From Cyanothece sp. UBA12306 (GTDB lineage Bacteria > Cyanobacteriota > Cyanobacteriia > Cyanobacteriales > Microcystaceae): a stretch of DNA of 7,902 bases. Every line of letters starts with the position of its first letter. The first letter of the stretch is position 1. Shown piece by piece: positions 1 to 5,861 of this stretch. Made by a program: the position numbers and the translations under genes. The DNA lies in contig DLXW01000079.1 of the NCBI GenBank assembly GCA_003448685.1, positions 12,249-20,150 on the forward strand, in the 5' to 3' direction. A model generated the notes under the pieces. That model saw only the letters and a program-made list of their open reading frames with translations. It had not been told where the DNA came from and ran no database searches.

Positions 1-206
1 TTCCAAGTCTGGAACGACAATTAGGTTATGAACTTTTAATAAATATAACATCATGTGATAAAAATTTAATTAATATTGCTGATGGAATTTTCTTAAGTCA
101 TGTTTTAGAGCATATTCCGCCGAATCTAGCTCTAGAGGCTCTAAAAAATTGTTTTAGATACTTAAAAAAAGATGGTTGTTTAAGAATTGTCGTTCCAGAC
201 TTGGAA
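1..206. repeat. Perfect 22-bp inverted repeat (1-22 / 185-206)
   Basis: Bases 1-22 (beginning TTCCAAGTCTGGAACGACAA) are the exact reverse complement of bases 185-206. Pairing stops at 23/184 on the inside and runs to the window edge on the outside, so the true length may be greater. The right arm encodes the IVVPDLE segment of the methyltransferase. A perfect match of this length within 206 bases is very unlikely by chance. It is either a real fold-back or the junction of an inverted chimera at a contig end. Confidence 0.9.
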
Positions 207-452
207 AAAATGAAATTAAACCCCACTAATGAAGCAACAGACAACATTAGAAATGCAATCAATCTTAATAGGGGTTTTTATGACTGGGGACATAAGTTTA
301 TGTATCATTCAGATTTAGTTATTTTTTTATTAGAAGAAGCAGGATTTTCAAACATAGAACAGGTTGATTTCCAAAAAGGATTATTAGGAAAAACTGACTT
401 AGCCAAATACAAACAAGTATCAATTTATGTGACAGCAATTAAACAAAACTAG
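3..452 (+). CDS. SAM-dependent methyltransferase, C-terminal part (5' end outside window)
   Basis: The reading frame is open from the left edge to a TAG at 450-452, giving 149 visible residues, so the gene starts outside the window. It resembles the class I SAM-dependent methyltransferases of the Methyltransf_11/COG4627 type. SHVLEHIP (visible residues 32-39) is the post-motif II segment, RIVVPDLE (61-68) is the strand that follows the 'L+dGG' turn, and GHKFMYHSDLVIFLLEEAGF near the C-terminus matches the family's 'GH+wmY...LLeeaGF' ending. The SAM-binding glycine motif must lie upstream. Only about 25 residues separate VPDLE from GHKF, which seems short for this family. The substrate cannot be read from the sequence; relatives often sit in glycan or surface-polysaccharide clusters. 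A TTG at 201 could be mistaken for a start, but the motifs continue upstream of it. Codons within bases 1-22 are uncertain because of the inverted repeat there. Confidence 0.82.
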   Translation, partial: PSLERQLGYELLINITSCDKNLINIADGIFLSHVLEHIPPNLALEALKNCFRYLKKDGCLRIVVPDLEKMKLNPTNEATDNIRNAINLNRGFYDWGHKFMYHSDLVIFLLEEAGFSNIEQVDFQKGLLGKTDLAKYKQVSIYVTAIKQN

Positions 453-615
453 ACTAAAAAAATATCACATACTTAAAATTGCTGATGACTTATAACTATC
501 TATTTAATAATAAAGTTATTTATGATCTATTGAGTAAAAAAATCTATGATACAATTGTTAGGTCAAGTTTTAGAAGCTAAAATGAGAAAGCATTTTATAG
601 TAGTTGAAGTATAGT

Positions 616-641
616 TTTGAGGAAAGTTATTTTTCCTCAAA
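616..641. repeat. Hairpin, 10-bp stem with 6-nt loop
   Basis: TTTGAGGAAA (616-625) pairs perfectly with TTTCCTCAAA (632-641) around the loop GTTATT. It lies 163 bases after the methyltransferase stop. The 3' side is not followed by a T run (CCTAGA follows), so it is not a textbook intrinsic terminator. It could still end the upstream transcript or act in the recJ leader. Confidence 0.6.
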
Positions 642-660
642 CCTAGATACAAACTGAGTT

Positions 661-695
661 TAAATTCTGAATTCTAAATTCTAAATTCTAAATTC
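661..695. repeat. Heptamer short tandem repeat, five copies of TAAATTC
   Basis: Five consecutive 7-base units run from 661 to 695: TAAATTC, TGAATTC, then three TAAATTC. This is the format of the short tandemly repeated repetitive (STRR) heptanucleotides known from intergenic regions of cyanobacteria. It sits 62 bases before the recJ start. Copy number in such arrays commonly varies between strains; no function is visible. Confidence 0.85.
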
Positions 696-757
696 TGCTA
701 TACCTTTGGCCTAAAACTAAAGAACACTGTACTTCAAAAGTATGAGAACTGCTATAT

Positions 758-2725
758 ATGAAATTGCCCAATCAACGATGGCAAATTGCTAGTCCCAATC
801 CCGAAAAAGTTAAGCAATTAGTTCAAACAACAGGACTTTTCCCTTTAATTGCTCAAGTCATCCTTAATAAAGGCATTGAAACCAATAATTCTACCCAAGT
901 TTACCTCAATCCTGAATCAGAAAATCTTCCTTCACCCCTAGAAGAATTTCCTGATTTAGCTGCTAGTATCTCTTTATTAAAAGATGCCATTACAACAGAG
1001 GAAAAAATAGCTATTTGTGGTGATTATGATGCTGATGGTATGACCAGTACTGCTTTATTATTGCGAGCTTTTAGTCAGTTAGGTGCTGATATTTATTATG
1101 AAATTCCTAGCCGAATGAAGGATGGTTATGGTATTAATGAACGTATTGTCGAAGCATTTGCGGAGCAAGGAGTAGGGTTAATTTTAACCGTTGATAATGG
1201 CATTGCTGCCTATCAACCTATTCAAAGAGCAGTAGAATTAGGTTTAACTGTTATTATTACCGATCACCATGATCTCCCAGAAAAATTACCCCCAGCCGAT
1301 GCTATTCTTAACCCTAAATTATTACGAGAAGATTCTCCCTATCGAAGTTTAGCTGGAGTAGGAGTTGCCTATATTTTAGCAGTGAGTACGGCTCAAAAGT
1401 TAGGGGTAACAAAGGGATTTGTTGAGCCTTTATTAGAACTATTTACATTAGGAACTATTGCTGATTTAGCACCTTTAGTTGGAGTCAACCGACGCTGGTT
1501 AAAACGCGGTTTAAAGAGACTACCTCAATCCCAATTAGTAGGAGTTCAATCTCTCATGCAAGTGGCAGGGGTGAGTGAAGCACAAAAACAACTAAAACCC
1601 GACGATATTGGCTTTAGATTAGGTCCGAGAATTAATGCAGTTGGACGCATTGGCGATCCCCAAATTGCTATAGAATTACTAACTACAGATGATCCTGGTA
1701 TAGCCTTAGAAAGGGCGATGCAATGTGAACAAATTAATGCTCAAAGGAAGGCGATGTGTGAGCAAATTGAATTAGAGGCAATTCATTTAGTAGAAAATAC
1801 GCCTATTCTTTGGCAAAAAGAGAGAGTTTTAGTAGTAGTTAAACCCCAATGGCATCACGGCGTTATTGGGATTGTTGCCTCTCGTTTAGTAGAACGTTAT
1901 GGGGTTCCAGTTTTCATTGCAACCTATGAAGAAGATAATACAAAAATTAGGGGTTCTGCTAGGGGAATTAAAGAATTTAATGTATTTGAAGCCTTGGATT
2001 TTTGTCAAGATATTTTAGATAAATATGGGGGACATAAAGCGGCCGGAGGATTTAGTTTATTAGCGGATAATTTAGATAGTTTTAAACAGAGACTTAGTAC
2101 CTTTGCTCATCAATGTTTAGAACCTCAACATCTCAAACCTTTAATTACTATTGATGCTCAAGCAAATTTTGAAGAAATAACACCCCTTTTATACCAGTCT
2201 ATTGATCAACTACAACCTTGGGGAATTGGCAATGAATTCCCTGTTTTTTGGACTTCTAATGTCGAAGTTATAGAACAAAAAATAGTTGGTAAAAATCACT
2301 TAAAATTAGTTTTAATGCAAGACAATTATCAACAGCAAATTAAAGCGATTGCCTGGCGCTGGGGGGAATATTTTCCTTTGCCTAAACGAGTTGATATCGC
2401 CTATAAAATTACTGAAAATCAATGGAATTGCAATGTTAATCTTGAATTAGAAATTATTGGAATTCGTTTACCTTTATCAATTGGAGACTTTAAACAAGGA
2501 ATTTTTCAGCATAAAGGAAGAAATTATCAATGTAATTTCTCTTCGATTAATAATGAATTAAAAATTAGAAATGAACAGGGAAAAGTTTTAGTTATTAACA
2601 AAGGGAACAGAATAGGATTATTAGGAATGAATCGAGAAAATGCCCAAAAAATTGATGTTACACAACCTCATTATTTTAGTTTAATCAAAGCAGCAATGAA
2701 TGTTCTAGGATTATCTAAAAGCTAA
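758..2725 (+). CDS. recJ: Single-stranded-DNA-specific 5'-3' exonuclease RecJ
   Basis: RecJ degrades single-stranded DNA 5' to 3' in the cytoplasm, using Mn/Mg, during RecF-pathway recombination, mismatch repair and base excision repair. The 655-residue protein carries the full DHH-family set: motif I GDYDADG (residues 88-94), TVDNGI (144-149), TDHHDLP (168-174) and GTIADLAPL (232-240). The DHHA1 part follows, with WHHGVIGIVASR (365-376), RGSARG (398-403) and GGHKAAGG (424-431), then an OB-fold-like region at about 460-560. All expected aspartates and histidines are present, so it should be active. Residues from about 570 to 655 form an extra tail not found in E. coli RecJ, which is 577 residues; it contains KGRNYQC and GLLGMNREN. 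The ATG at 758 gives the usual cyanobacterial start MKLPNQRWQIA, although no clear Shine-Dalgarno precedes it. A Uma2-family gene follows after 18 bp and may be co-transcribed. Confidence 0.97.
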   Translation: MKLPNQRWQIASPNPEKVKQLVQTTGLFPLIAQVILNKGIETNNSTQVYLNPESENLPSPLEEFPDLAASISLLKDAITTEEKIAICGDYDADGMTSTALLLRAFSQLGADIYYEIPSRMKDGYGINERIVEAFAEQGVGLILTVDNGIAAYQPIQRAVELGLTVIITDHHDLPEKLPPADAILNPKLLREDSPYRSLAGVGVAYILAVSTAQKLGVTKGFVEPLLELFTLGTIADLAPLVGVNRRWLKRGLKRLPQSQLVGVQSLMQVAGVSEAQKQLKPDDIGFRLGPRINAVGRIGDPQIAIELLTTDDPGIALERAMQCEQINAQRKAMCEQIELEAIHLVENTPILWQKERVLVVVKPQWHHGVIGIVASRLVERYGVPVFIATYEEDNTKIRGSARGIKEFNVFEALDFCQDILDKYGGHKAAGGFSLLADNLDSFKQRLSTFAHQCLEPQHLKPLITIDAQANFEEITPLLYQSIDQLQPWGIGNEFPVFWTSNVEVIEQKIVGKNHLKLVLMQDNYQQQIKAIAWRWGEYFPLPKRVDIAYKITENQWNCNVNLELEIIGIRLPLSIGDFKQGIFQHKGRNYQCNFSSINNELKIRNEQGKVLVINKGNRIGLLGMNRENAQKIDVTQPHYFSLIKAAMNVLGLSKS

Positions 2726-2743
2726 AAATAAATAAAGCCAACT

Positions 2744-3385
2744 ATGACCAATACTACCACTAAAATAACCTTAGATACATGGATTCCTGCTAAATGGGAA
2801 GATTTTATCCAAATTATTAATGATCCAGCGAATGAAAAGCTAAAAGCATATTATTATCATCATCACATGAGGTTAGAAATGTTACCCGTTGGATTTGATC
2901 ACAGCAAGGATCATTCATTAATCAGTCTTGCTATTAATTTATTTGGCATTCTTCAGAATATTCCCTTTAATTTATTGGATAATTGTTCTTTTCGTCAAGT
3001 AGGTATCAAAGAATTTCAACCTGATATTGCTACCTATGTGGGAGAAAAAACAAAAATTATTCCATCGGGGACAAATATTGTGAATTTGAATCAGTATTCA
3101 CCCCCTGATTTAGTAGTAGAAATTGCTAAAACTAGCTTTCTTGATGATATTGGCACAAAGAGATCGCTTTATGAATCGTTAGATATTAAAGAGTATTGGG
3201 TAATTGATGTTGAAAATTGTCAAATTATAGCTTATAGTCTACAATCAGAAGGATCTTATAAGATACAATCATCTAATGTATTGTCTGGGTTAAATTTAGC
3301 CATTTTACAAGAAGCATTAAGCAAAAGTCGTCAAGAAGATCAGTCGGCTATAGGACGATGGTTGATGACACAATTTCAAACATAA
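2744..3385 (+). CDS. Uma2-family putative PD-(D/E)XK endonuclease (DUF820)
   Basis: The 213-residue protein matches the Uma2/DUF820 family, which has a restriction-endonuclease-like fold and is greatly expanded in cyanobacteria; its biological substrate is not established. Visible landmarks are YYYHHHMRLEMLPVGFDH (36-53), the first acidic site in FQPDIATYVGE (91-101, D94), the core strand PPDLVVEIAK (120-129, D122 and E126), the helix TKRSLYE (138-144) and EYWVIDV (150-156). D94, D122 and E126 are all retained, and K139 may complete the site, so nothing looks inactivated. There is no signal peptide or membrane segment, so it should be cytoplasmic. It starts 18 bp after recJ on the same strand, without a distinct ribosome binding site, which suggests co-transcription. 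The stop lies only 3 bp from the stop of the convergent downstream gene. Family assignment is firm; nuclease activity is inferred. Confidence 0.9.
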   Translation: MTNTTTKITLDTWIPAKWEDFIQIINDPANEKLKAYYYHHHMRLEMLPVGFDHSKDHSLISLAINLFGILQNIPFNLLDNCSFRQVGIKEFQPDIATYVGEKTKIIPSGTNIVNLNQYSPPDLVVEIAKTSFLDDIGTKRSLYESLDIKEYWVIDVENCQIIAYSLQSEGSYKIQSSNVLSGLNLAILQEALSKSRQEDQSAIGRWLMTQFQT

Positions 3386-3388
3386 TTA

Positions 3389-3952
3389 TTAAAGGTCTTT
3401 TTTTAATCTATTTAACTCATCGTCCAATTCCCAGCGTTCAAATTCAGCTTCTAATGGGTCAGTAGCTTTATTATAAGTATTATAATTAAAACCTTTATTC
3501 CAACCTGTATTATTATAATTTGGAGTAGACTGAGAGGCTTTAACTTTTGCTGCTTGGTTTTCTACTTCTTGTTTACGTTTTTTGACCTGATCTAATAATT
3601 GTCGGGACTGGATAATTTGTTGTTTTGCGCCCTGCATTTGTCCCCAAAGTTGATTACCTTGACGCAATAAAGCAGCCTCTCTTTCTTGAGCAGGTTCAAC
3701 TAAATCAAAACGTCCAGCGGCCTTAGCTTTGGCAATTCTTTGATGCCAAGTTTGAATTTCTTGGGCAACCTCAAGAATTTGATTTTCTAAGCGTTTTTTT
3801 TGGGCTTCTAATTCAATAATTAACTTTAACGTCTCTTTTTCCTGTTCTCGAAGTTGTTCTAAAAGAGCTTGTAATTCTAAATGGGGATTACTTCTGAGAA
3901 ACTCTTCGAGTCTTGTTTCAAGAAAACGCATAAAATCATCAAATATACTCAT
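3389..3952 (-). CDS. Coiled-coil protein, probable TIGR04376 family
   Basis: This is a 187-residue soluble protein of unknown function, apparently cyanobacteria-specific. From memory it matches the family labelled TIGR04376, which some annotations connect with hercynine metabolism; I treat that link as unproven, and nothing nearby supports it. Residues 1-35 hold a conserved start (MSIFDDFMRFLETRLEEFLR). Residues 30-135 are rich in Glu, Gln, Lys and Leu with heptad spacing and should form long coiled coils. The AKAAGRFDLVEPAQEREAALLRQG stretch there is loosely reminiscent of PspA/Vipp1 helices (inference only). A low-complexity Asn/Tyr linker (145-161) leads to a conserved C-terminal helix, DPLEAEFERWELDDEL. 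No signal peptide or membrane segment is visible. It is the second gene of a minus-strand pair, 23 bp behind the PilP-like gene, so the two are probably co-transcribed. Confidence 0.8.
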   Translation of the reverse strand: MSIFDDFMRFLETRLEEFLRSNPHLELQALLEQLREQEKETLKLIIELEAQKKRLENQILEVAQEIQTWHQRIAKAKAAGRFDLVEPAQEREAALLRQGNQLWGQMQGAKQQIIQSRQLLDQVKKRKQEVENQAAKVKASQSTPNYNNTGWNKGFNYNTYNKATDPLEAEFERWELDDELNRLKKDL

Positions 3953-3975
3953 TTAATTATCAACTATTAATTAAA

Positions 3976-4719
3976 TCAAAAAGTTTGTCCCACTTCAAGG
4001 TAGCGCGTTTGACCATTACGAGAAATAATCGCTTTTTGCTGCTCCACTCCCATTAACATCCAGCCACTACTACCAATGAATTCTCCCACAGAAAAGCGTC
4101 GACTGGTGCCATTGTAAGTAAAAATCGCTGAAGAGCGATCGCCTGATTCGAGAACTCCTACCAATCCATGACCTAGATTAGCATTGGGAACCGATGTTGA
4201 AGCTGTTTTCTGCGGTAGGGATGGTAAAGTTTGGCCTGGAGTGAACACAGGAACCTTGGTAGGAGGAGAAGCTGATAATGGGGGAGGGGATGGAATACGA
4301 CTCACAGGGACAGGAGTAGAAGGTAAGGGAGAATTCGTTGTAGGAACAGGCGTTTGAGCAGGTTGTTGGAGCGGTGACACAGGAATATAAACCCTTTCAA
4401 TTACTTTAGGGGGAGCTGGCGCAGGTGCAGGAATTTCGATGTTTTTAGCGGGGGAATTGGAGAGATTAGCACGATTAATCACAGTCTGGGGTTCTGGTGG
4501 CTTTTTAATCAAATTCAGAGACTGTTGAAGATAAGCAATAAACTGTGCATCCTCACTCGAGAGAGGCTGTTTGGACGGTTTGGAACTTTGAGAACTAGAA
4601 AATAGTCCATTTTGGCTAACTAACCAGAGTAAAACTAGGATGAAATAAGTACCAGCTACTCCAAACAGAATTTTATCTAAATGTTCCAAAAAAGAGCGAT
4701 CACCGTTAGGGGAATTCAT
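3976..4719 (-). CDS. Membrane-anchored proline-rich protein with PilP/GspC-like C-terminal domain
   Basis: The 247-residue protein has a bitopic layout. A short cytoplasmic N-terminus is followed by one transmembrane helix at about 17-36 (LDKILFGVAGTYFILVLLWL). Next come a Ser/Gln-rich stretch, a long Pro-rich spacer (about 73-170) and a compact C-terminal domain (183-247). That domain, with LVGVLESGDRSSAIF, SVGEFIGSSGWMLMGVEQQ and RYLEVGQTF, resembles the small beta domain of PilP and the homology region of GspC, periplasmic parts that join inner-membrane and outer-membrane complexes in type IV pili and type II secretion. This similarity is my inference from pattern, not a confirmed family hit. 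It lacks a PDZ domain and a lipobox. GAGG seven bases before the ATG at 4719 supports the start. It is the first gene of a pair with the coiled-coil gene and is divergent from the Tat-exported protein gene. Confidence 0.7.
   Translation of the reverse strand: MNSPNGDRSFLEHLDKILFGVAGTYFILVLLWLVSQNGLFSSSQSSKPSKQPLSSEDAQFIAYLQQSLNLIKKPPEPQTVINRANLSNSPAKNIEIPAPAPAPPKVIERVYIPVSPLQQPAQTPVPTTNSPLPSTPVPVSRIPSPPPLSASPPTKVPVFTPGQTLPSLPQKTASTSVPNANLGHGLVGVLESGDRSSAIFTYNGTSRRFSVGEFIGSSGWMLMGVEQQKAIISRNGQTRYLEVGQTF
4135..4142. repeat. HIP1 octamer GCGATCGC
   Basis: This is an exact highly iterated palindrome (HIP1), a sequence over-represented in many cyanobacterial genomes. It lies inside the PilP-like domain coding region. 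It supports cyanobacterial origin; no local function is implied. Confidence 0.9.
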
Positions 4720-4726
4720 CAGATTA

Positions 4727-4730
4727 CCTC
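4727..4730 (-). promoter_or_regulatory. Ribosome binding site of the PilP-like gene
   Basis: On the minus strand GAGG lies seven bases before ATG 4719-4717. It is the clearest start signal in this unit and fixes the N-terminus just ahead of the membrane helix. Confidence 0.65.
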
Positions 4731-4757
4731 AAACTTTAACTCAATGTATTGCTGTTA

Positions 4758-4787
4758 ATTCTAAGGTAAATATTTTAGACAAGACAA
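4758..4787 (-). promoter_or_regulatory. Candidate sigma70-type promoter for the minus-strand gene pair
   Basis: Read on the minus strand, TTGTCT (4787-4782, four of six matches to TTGACA) and TAGAAT (4763-4758, five of six matches to TATAAT) are 18 bp apart. Transcription would begin near 4750, about 30 bases before the start codon. In AT-rich DNA such matches also arise by chance, so this is only a candidate. Confidence 0.35.
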
Positions 4788-4812
4788 TTTTCCTGGTCAC
4801 TGTGATGGTTAT

Positions 4813-4821
4813 TGTTATACT
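4813..4821 (+). promoter_or_regulatory. Candidate extended -10 promoter for the Tat-exported protein gene
   Basis: TGTTATACT at 4813-4821 fits an extended -10 element (TGn followed by a five-of-six match to TATAAT). No good -35 is present at 17 bp, which an extended -10 can tolerate. Transcription would start near 4828, about 40 bases before the chosen ATG at 4870. Confidence 0.45.
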
Positions 4822-4852
4822 AGACCCAGAATAAATACTTATTATTTTGTGC

Positions 4853-4858
4853 AAGGAG
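4853..4858 (+). promoter_or_regulatory. Ribosome binding site that decides the start of the MBL-fold gene
   Basis: AAGGAG ends 11 bases before ATG 4870. It lies inside the longer frame that would begin at GTG 4849, so it argues for translation from the ATG at 4870. That start also puts the twin-arginine motif at the very N-terminus. Confidence 0.65.
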
Positions 4859-4869
4859 AACGGATTAAG

Positions 4870-5664
4870 ATGAAACGGCGACAGTTACTCCGCTATGTTG
4901 GTGCAAGCGCGATCGCAGCTAGTGGAATTCCTTTAGCTTCTCATTTTCAGTCTGCTTCTGCTCAAAGTAGAAATTCTTTATTGATACAATATTTGGGTCA
5001 CACCTCTTTTTTGTTGACTGGAGGAGGACTAAGAATTTTAGCAAATCCTTTTCGAGCGATCGGTTGTACTGCTGGATATCGACTCCCCAAAGTACCAGCA
5101 GATTTAGTAATTATTAGCAGCCAACTTTGGGATGAAGGCGCAGCAGAAGATTTACCAGGAAATCCCAAGGTTTTATATGAACCTGGAGTCTATGAGATAA
5201 ATGGATTGAGAATTCAAGGAGTTGCTATTGCCCATGATCGCAAAGGAGGCAGACAATTTGGCACCAATGTGGCTTGGCGTTGGAATCAAGGAGGCCTTCG
5301 AGTTGTCCATTTAGGCGGTGCAGCAGCACCAATTGATATTGAACAGAAAATACTTTTAGGTAGTCCTGATGTTGCTATGATTCCCGTTGGTGGAGGTCCC
5401 AAAGCTTATAATCCTGGAGAAGGAAAACAAGCGATGAATGTCCTTAAACCTAAAGTAATGATTCCTACTCATTACTTAACTTCCGCAGCCGATAAAGCCA
5501 ATTGTAATTTATCTCCCATTGACGACTTTTTAGAGTTAGTTGAAGATATGAATATTCGCAAAATTAATGATAATAAATTATTATTGAAATATGGTGATTT
5601 ACCTAAGACAGGAACGGTTATTAGAGTTCTTAGTTACAAACAAGCTCTTGCTCTTAAAGGTTAA
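4870..5664 (+). CDS. Tat-exported metallo-beta-lactamase-fold protein with degenerate metal site
   Basis: Starting at ATG 4870 gives 264 residues. The N-terminus is a twin-arginine signal: KRRQLLR (2-8), a hydrophobic stretch to about residue 26, and an A-S-A site (29-31) before Q32. The mature protein would therefore be exported folded to the periplasm or thylakoid lumen. The rest follows the UlaG-like/Lactamase_B_3 layout: YLGHTSFLL (41-49), ILANPF (56-61, normally DP), DLVIISSQLWDEG (78-90), AHDRKGGRQFGTN (121-133), VVHLGGAA (145-152) and VMIPTHY (196-202). The usual SHxHxDH motif is replaced by SSQLWDEG, and the metal-bridging Asp after 'LG' is Gly. H44, H122 and H201 remain. Hydrolase activity is thus doubtful; it may bind a ligand or use a changed metal site. 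The GTG at 4849 is a possible but less likely start. It is divergent from the PilP-like gene, and no partner gene is evident. Confidence 0.87.
   Translation: MKRRQLLRYVGASAIAASGIPLASHFQSASAQSRNSLLIQYLGHTSFLLTGGGLRILANPFRAIGCTAGYRLPKVPADLVIISSQLWDEGAAEDLPGNPKVLYEPGVYEINGLRIQGVAIAHDRKGGRQFGTNVAWRWNQGGLRVVHLGGAAAPIDIEQKILLGSPDVAMIPVGGGPKAYNPGEGKQAMNVLKPKVMIPTHYLTSAADKANCNLSPIDDFLELVEDMNIRKINDNKLLLKYGDLPKTGTVIRVLSYKQALALKG
4909..4916. repeat. HIP1 octamer GCGATCGC
   Basis: This is the second exact HIP1 copy in the window. It sits within the Tat signal-peptide codons of the MBL-fold gene. Confidence 0.9.
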
Positions 5665-5861
5665 GAAGATTAAGGTATTTGAAATTGATAATTACAGCTT
5701 CTATAGCAGAAGATTATTAGAAAAATTAGTTCTAAAACCCTGCCTTTCAACCCGTAAAATTTTTGCAAAGGGTTTAAATTGTCATGAAAAAAAACTACTG
5801 CTGAATTGTTGAAAAATCATCATTAATTTTAGATTATCAAACCTCAGAAAAAATAATTAAT

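Larger units (their letters stand above)
453..757. other. Gene-free stretch between methyltransferase and recJ
   Basis: This is about 305 AT-rich bases. It holds a 10-bp hairpin (616-641) and a heptamer tandem repeat (661-695). Two TATAGT hexamers (596-601 and 610-615) resemble -10 boxes, but neither has a -35 match at 16-18 bp, so I do not call a promoter. No tRNA-like or riboswitch-like fold is evident. The only small ORF noticed (546-614, 22 codons) has no ribosome binding site. The recJ promoter must lie in this stretch unless recJ is read from further upstream. Confidence 0.7.

Noticed and set aside
201..452. TTG start at 201 for a short separate protein
   Set aside because: The frame and methyltransferase motifs continue upstream to the window edge, so this is an internal codon of a larger gene.
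546..614. 22-codon ORF upstream of recJ
   Set aside because: It is too short, has no Shine-Dalgarno, and its peptide has no recognisable family. It may be chance or a decayed remnant, but there is no evidence for either.
3388..3407. Possible bidirectional terminator between the convergent Uma2 and coiled-coil genes
   Set aside because: ATTAAA/TTTAAT gives only six A-T pairs around an 8-nt loop, and it overlaps coding sequence. It is too weak to call.
4849..4869. Upstream GTG start for the MBL-fold gene
   Set aside because: The AAGGAG ribosome binding site lies inside this stretch, and the ATG at 4870 places the twin-arginine motif where it belongs.
2744..5664. A defence island built from the Uma2 and MBL-fold genes
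   Set aside because: There are no methyltransferase-restriction pairs, toxin-antitoxin genes, integrase or repeats around them. The neighbouring genes look like conserved cyanobacterial core genes.
5735..5775. AAACCCT / AGGGTTT inverted repeat after the MBL-fold gene
   Set aside because: The 7-bp arms are separated by 27 bases and no T run follows, so it is not a convincing terminator.
5591..5812. 73-codon plus-strand ORF overlapping the end of the MBL-fold gene
   Set aside because: It overlaps the real gene in another frame, has no ribosome binding site, and its translation shows no recognisable family or domain pattern. I read it as chance.
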